A stretch of DNA of 64,000 nt from Roseivirga sp. BDSF3-8 (GTDB lineage Bacteria; Bacteroidota; Bacteroidia; Cytophagales; Cyclobacteriaceae), in contig NZ_JBGNFV010000001.1 in assembly GCF_041449215.1 (NCBI RefSeq), positions 3,985,001-4,049,000 of the forward strand, given 5' to 3'. Positions 20,011 through 26,691 of the stretch are shown one piece after another. Under the pieces are notes generated by a model that worked only from the letters and a program-made list of their open reading frames with translations, ran no database searches and was not told the origin of the DNA. Every line of letters begins with the position of its first letter. The stretch's first letter is position 1. The position numbers and the translations under genes are program-made.

Positions 20011-21042
20011 TCACGTAGTCTGGCCCCCACAGCTACTTCCCGCCCCGGCTGTGCATCCATAGCAGTGCTGGTCCATAGCAATAGGCCGGTTTACCATCTT
20101 CTCAAAGTCAAACTCGGAAAGGTGCCGGCCTCCCTGCCTCACTTTCAACTCCAGCATCTGGTTAAAGTCACAGTCATAGATATAGCCATCCCAGCCTATG
20201 CTTATCGTATTCCGGCACATCACCCCGCGTGCGGCTGCCGGGTTAAAGGCATCCACAAGCTTCTGCATGTAATCCTCGTAGTTACCGCTTACGATCAGAT
20301 AGTCCAGGAAGCGGCTTATCGGCAGGTTAGTAATGACAAACAGGTTGTTGAACTCAAGCCCGAACTTGCGTCTTAGCTGCTTTTTAAATTCATTTTCCAG
20401 CGTCTCCTGCGGGCCCGGCAGTATGGCCCCCGTAGGGTTATATACCAGATTAAGCGTGAGGCCGCTGCCCTCCATGCCGTAGCCTTTCTCATTCAGCATC
20501 TGCAGCGCTTCTATCGACCGTCCGAAAACCCCGTCGCCACGCTGCCGGTCTGTACGCAGGGCAGTGTAGTGAGGCAATGACGACACTACCTCCACGCCAT
20601 GCTCCGCAAAAAAGTCCGGTAGATCGTGGTATTTCGGATTAGCCCGGATGATCGTCAGGTTGCAGCGGTCGATTACCTGCTTGCCCAGCTTGCTCACCTC
20701 CTCTACAAACCAGCGAAAGTGCGGGTTCATCTCCGGCGCCCCTCCCGTCAGGTCCACTGTAGGAATATCATACTTTTTCAGAATGTCCAGGCACAGTTCC
20801 ATCGTTTTCCGCGTCATGATCTCCTCCCGGTCCGGCCCGGCATCCACATGGCAGTGTTTGCACGTCTGGTTACACATTTTGCCCACATTGATCTGCATAA
20901 TGTCTATGCCCGTCGGGCGCATATTCTCCAGCCCGGATTCTTCCAGTTTTCGGGTAAATTTAGTAAAACTGCCCTCATTGAGCTTTTCAATCTGAGCAGC
21001 CGTATCAGCATAAAGATGTCCTTGTGCCTTTAGTGACTTCAT
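20011..21042 (-). CDS. arsS: Arsenosugar biosynthesis radical SAM protein ArsS
   Basis: 343 aa. The radical SAM cluster motif is CNQTCKHC (Cys57, Cys61, Cys64), followed by the glycine-rich DLTGGAPEM. The C-terminal half is a DUF3641-type region with extra cysteines, including the end YGCTAGAGSSCGG. This is the pattern of ArsS, which adds the 5'-deoxyadenosyl group of SAM to dimethylarsinous acid to form an arsenosugar precursor. The start codon directly follows the stop of the upstream AhpD-like gene (TAA-ATG), so the two are translationally coupled. ArsM, the methyltransferase that normally supplies the substrate, is not in the window. Confidence 0.9.
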   Translation of the reverse strand: MKSLKAQGHLYADTAAQIEKLNEGSFTKFTRKLEESGLENMRPTGIDIMQINVGKMCNQTCKHCHVDAGPDREEIMTRKTMELCLDILKKYDIPTVDLTGGAPEMNPHFRWFVEEVSKLGKQVIDRCNLTIIRANPKYHDLPDFFAEHGVEVVSSLPHYTALRTDRQRGDGVFGRSIEALQMLNEKGYGMEGSGLTLNLVYNPTGAILPGPQETLENEFKKQLRRKFGLEFNNLFVITNLPISRFLDYLIVSGNYEDYMQKLVDAFNPAAARGVMCRNTISIGWDGYIYDCDFNQMLELKVRQGGRHLSEFDFEKMVNRPIAMDQHCYGCTAGAGSSCGGQTT

Positions 21043-21375
21043 TTACATCAGTGATTTTTTCGCTTTGTTCATCATTTGTACCCCATGTACCAGCGAGGCT
21101 CCACCTCTGATGGCTCCGGCCACATGCACGGCCTCCATCATCTGTTCTTCATCGCAGCCCTTTTCCATCGTGTCCGTAGTATAAGCATCTATGCAGTACG
21201 GGCACTGTATGGCATGAGCCACCGCCAGGGCGATCAGTGATTTCTCTCTGGCCGTTAGCGCCCCTTCCTTAAACACATTACCGTAGTAATCGAAAAACTT
21301 ATCGGCCAGTTCCTTGCCGAATTCTCCAATGTCTCCGAATTTTTTAAGATCCTCAGGATTATAGTATGTATCCAT
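21043..21375 (-). CDS. Arsenosugar-associated AhpD/carboxymuconolactone decarboxylase-like protein
   Basis: 110 aa, cytoplasmic, alpha-helical AhpD-like fold. It has the redox motif CPYC (Cys58, Cys61) followed by IDAYTTDTMEKG and the conserved MMEAVHVAGAIRGG. This short form is the peroxidase-like protein regularly found next to arsS; its exact role is not established, but a redox step protecting or processing trivalent arsenic is plausible. It is the promoter-proximal gene of the pair and abuts arsS with no gap. Confidence 0.88.
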   Translation of the reverse strand: MDTYYNPEDLKKFGDIGEFGKELADKFFDYYGNVFKEGALTAREKSLIALAVAHAIQCPYCIDAYTTDTMEKGCDEEQMMEAVHVAGAIRGGASLVHGVQMMNKAKKSLM

Positions 21376-21628
21376 TTCCAGTCATTTGATAGGTGGCTAA
21401 GGTAAAAGAAATTTCAGGCAACCTGTAAAAAATAAAGGCAGAAACGGGTGGAATTGTCTGCTACTTACCATCTGAATACCCGGATCTGCCTTACTTAACT
21501 TACGAAGCCAGGTAACGTTTTGGATGTAGGCAGAGACAAATTCTTTTTAAAAAAGACCTCCGAAGACTGATCCCATTGGTCAGGGTACCGGCAGGCATGC
21601 TATATTTGCCAGCCTAAATACCCGACAG

Positions 21629-21997
21629 ATGTTCACTTTTCGCCCCCGCTACGCACTGCTCACCCTTTTCCTCTTTATAATAGAAGTGCTTATTGCACTG
21701 TATGTCCGCGATGCCATCATCCGGCCCTATGTCGGCGATTTTCTCGTGGTCATGCTCGTCTACTATTTCTTCCGCACCTTTCTCACTTTCTCTAAAGTTT
21801 ACCTGGCCCTTGCCACCCTCCTCATTGCCTACCTGGTCGAAGTGCTGCAGTACCTCAACCTGCTGGGCGCCCTCAGCCTTCAGGATAACAAGCTCGCCAG
21901 GATAGTCCTCGGCAGCTCCTTCGAGTGGATTGATATGCTCGCCTATACCCTCGGGGTCATTGTCGTCTACTGGCTTGACCGTAACGCCCGCCTCTAA
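21629..21997 (+). CDS. DUF2809 family membrane protein
   Basis: 122 aa with four hydrophobic segments (about 7-26, 33-52, 57-77, 99-117). The motif VRDAIIRPYVGDFLVVMLVY and the later EWIDMLAYTLG are characteristic of DUF2809, a small inner-membrane family without a known function. It is a single gene with its own terminator at 22021-22052. Base composition is like the surrounding core genes. Confidence 0.85.
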   Translation: MFTFRPRYALLTLFLFIIEVLIALYVRDAIIRPYVGDFLVVMLVYYFFRTFLTFSKVYLALATLLIAYLVEVLQYLNLLGALSLQDNKLARIVLGSSFEWIDMLAYTLGVIVVYWLDRNARL

Positions 21998-22020
21998 CCC
22001 TTTATCACAAATCAAGAATC

Positions 22021-22052
22021 ACGGCAGTCCCCTGAGGGGCTGCCGTTTTTTT
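22021..22052 (+). terminator. Rho-independent terminator
   Basis: ACGGCAGTCCCC, loop TGA, GGGGCTGCCGT followed by TTTTTT, 24 bases after the DUF2809 stop. Confidence 0.9.
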
Positions 22053-22139
22053 GTGACATTCTAAAAATCAGCCTGATACGATTACCCTTTTCCCACACAT
22101 CTCAGAATATTTCATAAAGAAATCTCAAATTTTTTATGG

Positions 22140-22500
22140 CGGTTAAATAGCTGATTTACAGTGGTTTTTGATCCCCCGGTATTTCCCGGGAATTCCCGAG
22201 ACTCCTCTCCGGACCTCATCCCTCATATTTGAATCATCGGCGGCGAGATAGCAACACCGGATAAGTGACACACGGCTATCGAGACCGCGGCAACTGCTAA
22301 GGTGGCAGCCCCCCGGGCCAAGGGAACGATAAAGCCCGGCGACTCTCACCAAGGCAGCACGCCTTCCCTGCACGCACTGCGAAGCAGACCCAGAGTGGGC
22401 CTGCCGGTCAGGCACAATAATCAAATTTTTCTTCACCGCTCCGGCAGCCCTCATCAGGCTGAATGGGAAACCTGTGCCTTTTCGGAGGCTGTCGGGGCTC
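22140..22500. other. GC-rich, palindrome-rich non-coding segment of unknown nature
   Basis: About 360 bases with higher GC than the flanks and several strong local inverted repeats: CCCCGGTATTTCCCGGGG-like arms at 22175-22200, GGTGGCAGCC / GGGCTGCCACC near 22300, and AGGCAGCACGCCTTCC near 22351. The left end CCCCCGG (22173-22180) can pair with CCGGGG-like sequence near 22495, which would close a rod-like structure. A minus-strand open frame of 119 codons crosses it, but its content (many Arg, Ser, Gly, Cys) reads like translated structured RNA rather than protein. It could be a structured non-coding RNA or a degenerate element; I could not match it to tmRNA, RNase P RNA or a riboswitch. Confidence 0.4.
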
Positions 22501-22514
22501 AATTGATGATTCTT

Positions 22515-22922
22515 ATGTCAATTTCAAATAAATTCTTTGCCCTTATCGCTATTGGTTTTTTTCTTACTTCATGTGACTTCGGTGTGGAACTACCCGAGGT
22601 GGATAAGAGCAACCAGATAGTCTCTCAAACTGCCGATGGTAACGATGTGAATGAGAACGAACCCATAATTCAGGGGCCTGTATCGTCAGGCAGTGGTAGC
22701 AGCCAGACTCAGATTGCCAATGCGGATGTAACCGTTAAAGAGCACAGCACAGGCAACATAGTGGCTAACACACAGTCTGATGCTTACGGAGACTATTATA
22801 CGAATGTACCCAATTCGGGAGCTTATGATATAATAGTTTCGGCTACGGGCTACTCCACTTGTACACTTGATAGTATAGTAATTGATGGGGATAAATACCT
22901 TCCAGTCAATCTTCAGCAATAA
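22515..22922 (+). CDS. Lipoprotein with carboxypeptidase-regulatory-like domain
   Basis: 135 aa from ATG 22515 (in-frame ATG at 22506 adds three residues; the open frame upstream runs back through the GC-rich segment and is not coding). Signal peptide with lipobox FFLTSC, so the mature protein is lipid-anchored at Cys18. Residues about 60-135 form an Ig-like beta sandwich of the CarboxypepD_reg type (ANADVTVKEHSTGNIVANTQ.. DAYGDYYTNVP). A low-complexity linker rich in Asn, Ser and Gly precedes it. Function unknown; probably a surface or periplasmic lipoprotein. It shares a bidirectional terminator with the convergent kinase gene. Confidence 0.75.
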   Translation: MSISNKFFALIAIGFFLTSCDFGVELPEVDKSNQIVSQTADGNDVNENEPIIQGPVSSGSGSSQTQIANADVTVKEHSTGNIVANTQSDAYGDYYTNVPNSGAYDIIVSATGYSTCTLDSIVIDGDKYLPVNLQQ

Positions 22923-22942
22923 CGAGTAGCACCTGAAGTCAT

Positions 22943-22978
22943 AAAAAAGGCATTCGCTTTACTGCGAATGCCTTTTTT
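22943..22978. terminator. Bidirectional terminator
   Basis: AAAAAAGGCATTCGC, loop TTTACT, GCGAATGCCTTTTTT: a perfect stem with A and T tracts on opposite sides, placed between two convergent genes. Confidence 0.92.
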
Positions 22979-22983
22979 ATGAT

Positions 22984-24879
22984 CTAGGGCATAAATACCC
23001 ATGTATGGCCTACCCCATTAGTAGTATGCATATACCACTTGGCCTTTAGCTGATTAGTTAAGTTCTTGAAAATTTTCATGCCCAGGCTATTACTTGCATC
23101 CGGGGTTTCTGCCTTTATCCCTTTACCATTATCCTTTACTTCCAGCTTCCACTCTCCTGAAGGGGTCTTAACTAAACGGATGGTAACTTGAGGGGCTGGG
23201 TTACCTGGTACCGCATATTTAAAAGCATTGGTAAGTGACTCATTAAGTAACTGGCCGAGCAACAGGGCCCTGTCCATATCCAGGTCCAGGCGGTCCATCT
23301 CTGTTATTAACTCGACTTTATTATTATATCTAAAGCTGTATAGTATCTCATTCGCCAGATCAAATAGATATGTTTTTAGGTTAAGCGCAATTTTTTTATC
23401 ACTGTCCTGGGCCAGGTAAAGCTTACTATGAATAGTGCTGATGGCTGTCAACCTGTTTTTCTGGTCTCTTAGTGCTTCACGGGTTTCATCAGTACTGTAC
23501 CTTTCTGCTTCCAGTTTAAGTATGTATGAGAAAGTAGACAGGTTATTTTTAACCCTGTGGTACATTTCTTCGTGCAGTTGCCGTATTTCCTCTTTTTGCT
23601 TAGCCTCTTGTTCCCTCGCCTTCTTTTCTATTAGCCTGCGGCGGTCTGCCTGACGATAGTTGATATATATGAACACCAGTACAATGGCCAGCAGTATAAC
23701 TGCAGCTATGGCAAGTATGATTATGGTTCTGTTATTTCGTATAATTACCTCCTGTCCTTGTATGGTTTGGTCCAGTTGGTCCACATCATACTCAACCTCC
23801 ATCATCGTCAATTGTACTTGTCTTTTTTCATCCAGCACCCTTTTTTTGATAGCTAATATTTCATTCAATAGATTGGCGGCTTTTTCATACTGCGAGGTAG
23901 TCATAAAAAACTGATACCTTACCTCCTGGTATTCACGCTGAAGTTCAGGATCACTTGCACGCGGAGCATAAACAGAGGCTTTATTGATTTGGCCGGCTGC
24001 AGTCTCATACCGGTTTCGCTGTAATTCCAATTCTGCCAGCCTGATGTCCACATAGGCTATCTGGTCTTTATTGTTTTCATCTGAATAGATAGCCCTGGCC
24101 AGGTTAAAGTAATGCTCGGCCTTATCATATTTATTGCCGGCCAGGTAGGCCCGTCCGAGGGCGTAATAGGTAATTTCGATGTTACTTGGTTCACCAGCTA
24201 ACCGAAGGCTATCTTTATAATCAAGGGACTTAAAAAGGTACTCAAGAGCAGGTTCCCACTGGCCCATTTCCAGGTAGTCTGCCCCTAAATTATGATACGT
24301 ATAGCCTACTTTTGATGGATTAACCTTCCTTGCCAGGGAAAGAGCCTTTTCATGAAGTTCGATAGCATTTTCATAGGCCTCTCTGTTTTGCTCTACGTTA
24401 CCCAGGGTATTATAGGCATTTATCAGCTTTGGGTTCTCTTTTTCAAGCCTTTCCAGTATCCCCACTGCTTCGTATAGCAATTCTGCAGAACGACTTTTGT
24501 CGTATGGTGTATAAGCTTGAGCTACGTTAACCAACGTGCCTGCTATAAGGGTATCGATACCTTGCTCCCTGTGCGTAGCCAGAGCTTTTTCATAACTCAG
24601 GAGGCTTTTTTTTAGCTGACCCTGATGGTTCAGACCGATGGCAATGTTATTTTGTGAGGCGGCTACATTTAATTTGTTTCCGTTAGCCTCTGCTACTTCC
24701 ATCGCCTTTTCCCAGTAATATATGGCAGAGTCGTAGGTCTTGCCCACGAAGGCATTTACCCCCTTTTTATGATAGGTATCATACAGTGAGGGTGGGGGAG
24801 GCTCCTCTGCACACGAGCATATCGTAAGACATACCAGCCCGATTCCTATCTGTACAATTAGCTGCTTTACACTCATCAA
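22984..24879 (-). CDS. TPR-containing sensor histidine kinase (HisKA_2 type)
   Basis: 631 aa. The N-terminus has a lipobox-like ICSC (Cys21-Cys23). About seven tetratricopeptide repeats follow (35-345), then a short helix, one transmembrane segment (386-407), a coiled linker, and the kinase core. The phospho-acceptor is His441 in EEMYHRVKNNL, the HisKA_2/HWE-like signature. The ATPase domain shows NESLTNAFKYA (546-556) and DNGKGI (583-588). The TPR region is predicted to be periplasmic. The divergent LytTR regulator gene 79 bases away is the obvious partner. Kinases of this layout are common in Bacteroidota; the signal is unknown. Confidence 0.92.
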   Translation of the reverse strand: MMSVKQLIVQIGIGLVCLTICSCAEEPPPPSLYDTYHKKGVNAFVGKTYDSAIYYWEKAMEVAEANGNKLNVAASQNNIAIGLNHQGQLKKSLLSYEKALATHREQGIDTLIAGTLVNVAQAYTPYDKSRSAELLYEAVGILERLEKENPKLINAYNTLGNVEQNREAYENAIELHEKALSLARKVNPSKVGYTYHNLGADYLEMGQWEPALEYLFKSLDYKDSLRLAGEPSNIEITYYALGRAYLAGNKYDKAEHYFNLARAIYSDENNKDQIAYVDIRLAELELQRNRYETAAGQINKASVYAPRASDPELQREYQEVRYQFFMTTSQYEKAANLLNEILAIKKRVLDEKRQVQLTMMEVEYDVDQLDQTIQGQEVIIRNNRTIIILAIAAVILLAIVLVFIYINYRQADRRRLIEKKAREQEAKQKEEIRQLHEEMYHRVKNNLSTFSYILKLEAERYSTDETREALRDQKNRLTAISTIHSKLYLAQDSDKKIALNLKTYLFDLANEILYSFRYNNKVELITEMDRLDLDMDRALLLGQLLNESLTNAFKYAVPGNPAPQVTIRLVKTPSGEWKLEVKDNGKGIKAETPDASNSLGMKIFKNLTNQLKAKWYMHTTNGVGHTWVFMP

Positions 24880-24958
24880 TCAGACACTGTTTCCTTTACT
24901 ATTAGCTTTCAATTTAGAATAAAATTCTTTTTTATTGATAAAATTTTAAGATCGGCAT

Positions 24959-25708
24959 ATGAGTGAGAAGGGATACATTCTTATTGTTGAAGACGATTCT
25001 TTCCTGGCAGAGGAAATCCAGAGCTATCTGAAAGAGTTAGAGTACGAAAATACCATTTGTCATTCAGGAGAAAAAGCTATTGAAATATGCGGTAGCACGT
25101 GGCCCGATGGTATTCTGATGGATGTTCAGTTAGCAGGAAATCTTGATGGCGTGGACACTGTCAGAGAAATTCGCTCCATTCATAATGCGCCTGTAATTTT
25201 CCTTACGGCCAATGAGTCAGATGAAGTGTTCAGAAGGTGCAAAGCAGTACCCGGTAGCTTTATGTTACCTAAGCCCATAACATTTTTACAATTGAAGCGC
25301 ACCATAGAGCAGGTTTTCGAACAGGACAATAGCCAGTCCTTTCACAAGGTAAAGCGTAATGAGAACCTAAGTTTAAATGATTCTCTTTTTCTGAAAAGTG
25401 AAACCGGCAAAGAAGCACATCACCGCATAAAGCTCTCAGGTATTACCCATTTGATTTCAGAACGAGCCTATTGTACCATCATGCTTGTGGAGGGAGAGAG
25501 CATTATCTATAGCCGTCCCCTTAACAAAGTGCTGGACATATTATCAGAAAAAAAGGGCGGAGAAAAATTTGTAAGAATTCATAAGTCACATGCGGTTAAC
25601 GCTGATTTCATTACAGGCTATGAGGGTAACGAACTTATCGTGAAAGGAAATACCCGGTTGTCTATAGGACCCAGCTACCGTGATAACATCAAAACGCTGC
25701 TCTCCTGA
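24959..25708 (+). CDS. LytTR-type response regulator
   Basis: 249 aa. Receiver domain 6-122 with the acidic pocket Glu11-Asp12-Asp13, phospho-acceptor Asp55 (LMDVQL), Thr83 and Lys105 (MLPKP). The C-terminal LytTR DNA-binding domain spans about 145-249 with the family pattern FVRIHKSHAVNADFI. It is divergent from the TPR histidine kinase and most likely its cognate regulator. The 79-base AT-rich spacer must hold both promoters. It may also control the gene cluster that starts 116 bases downstream in the same direction; that is inference from position only. Confidence 0.93.
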   Translation: MSEKGYILIVEDDSFLAEEIQSYLKELEYENTICHSGEKAIEICGSTWPDGILMDVQLAGNLDGVDTVREIRSIHNAPVIFLTANESDEVFRRCKAVPGSFMLPKPITFLQLKRTIEQVFEQDNSQSFHKVKRNENLSLNDSLFLKSETGKEAHHRIKLSGITHLISERAYCTIMLVEGESIIYSRPLNKVLDILSEKKGGEKFVRIHKSHAVNADFITGYEGNELIVKGNTRLSIGPSYRDNIKTLLS

Positions 25709-25824
25709 TATTTTTTAGGAATGCCTGAAATTGCGTACGGAAACTTTCCCCCCCGTTTGGGATAGTAAATTTAATATAATCTCACCTTGGAAGTAGTATT
25801 CGGCATAACCAACCCGACGGTAAA

Positions 25825-26685
25825 ATGCCGAAATACAATACCAGTCAGGCAGGTCTTCTCATCAGACTAGCTGCAGTAAAAGCCGATGTGTCTCTTTCAT
25901 CCGACGGAATGAAAGATTTAGCTATTGCGCTGGAAGAGGATGAAAGATTTAAACACCTCAATATAGAATGGACGGGAAGATACCTTAAAGAGAGGCTTAT
26001 ATGGTCTGACAAAGGAACAGATCCCGAGTTTTCTGAAGAGAGGATTAACGTCCTGGCCCGCTTTGCCGGCTATAGTCAGTTTGCAGACTATCAAAGCAGG
26101 TACCTTTCCTATAGTGCCCTGATGGGTAATAATTCCTCCACCCAGGCACCCATTTTTTTAGTCACCAAGAAGCTATATGATCATTACCAGAAAGAGCTAT
26201 CGCCCGTAATAAATATCCTTGACAAGACAGTTCCTGTAGTGAACTCTGTTGATTCTGGCGAAGAAGAAGCTATCCATAGTAAAATGGCTATGGGTGTAAA
26301 GGGAGGAGTAATCATAACCACGGCTGCGGAACCCGCCCCTTTTAGCTCGTTATCCAAAGAGCTGAAGGAGAGATGGTTTGTTTTTATACATACTAATGAA
26401 AAGCCCCCTATACCCCCAGACTGGCCCGCAGAGAGGGTTATTACCTCAGTTACCGACCTTCATATGGTAACCATTCTGCTTTGTTCTCCAGGACTTATAA
26501 ATATTCCCGAAACAAAAGACCCAAAAGATTTCCCAAACGGAAATACCCTATCCGGCACTGTCCACGGTACCGTTTTTCAGGGCGGGGTCAATATACAGCA
26601 AGACAATCACGGCACCGGCCAGCAGTTCGTTACCAGCTCCGATGTGCACATCACCAATAACAATCATTACAACCAAAATACCTGA
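25825..26685 (+). CDS. Putative effector/adaptor protein with N-terminal helical domain and amyloid-like C-terminal motif
   Basis: 286 aa, no signal peptide or membrane segment; not a family I can name. Residues about 5-92 form a helical domain that aligns with the N-terminus of the protein encoded at 29666: both have LL..xAA near the start, a G..xLAI segment, and end in AGY..F/L.DY/F. The middle (105-225) looks alpha/beta. The tail (243-286) is rich in Gly, Asn, Gln, His and Thr with alternating beta-prone residues (TVHGTVFQGGVNIQQ); it resembles residues 31-62 of the next gene product (TIHGNYIAGETEV). Shared motifs at the C-terminus of one protein and N-terminus of its neighbour are typical of effector/NLR pairs joined by amyloid templating. 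Only 6 bases separate the genes. The role is inference. Confidence 0.6.
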   Translation: MPKYNTSQAGLLIRLAAVKADVSLSSDGMKDLAIALEEDERFKHLNIEWTGRYLKERLIWSDKGTDPEFSEERINVLARFAGYSQFADYQSRYLSYSALMGNNSSTQAPIFLVTKKLYDHYQKELSPVINILDKTVPVVNSVDSGEEEAIHSKMAMGVKGGVIITTAAEPAPFSSLSKELKERWFVFIHTNEKPPIPPDWPAERVITSVTDLHMVTILLCSPGLINIPETKDPKDFPNGNTLSGTVHGTVFQGGVNIQQDNHGTGQQFVTSSDVHITNNNHYNQNT

Positions 26686-26691
26686 TCAGCT

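Noticed and set aside
22140-22500. tmRNA or RNase P RNA
   Set aside because: No tag-peptide reading frame, no tRNA-like ends with CCA, and no RNase P conserved core seen on either strand.
22143-22502. Minus-strand frame of 119 codons in the GC-rich segment
   Set aside because: Amino acid composition looks like translated structured DNA; reported as a non-coding segment instead.
22302-22514. N-terminal extension of the lipoprotein frame
   Set aside because: The extension has no signal features and would bury the lipobox signal peptide; start at 22515 is preferred.
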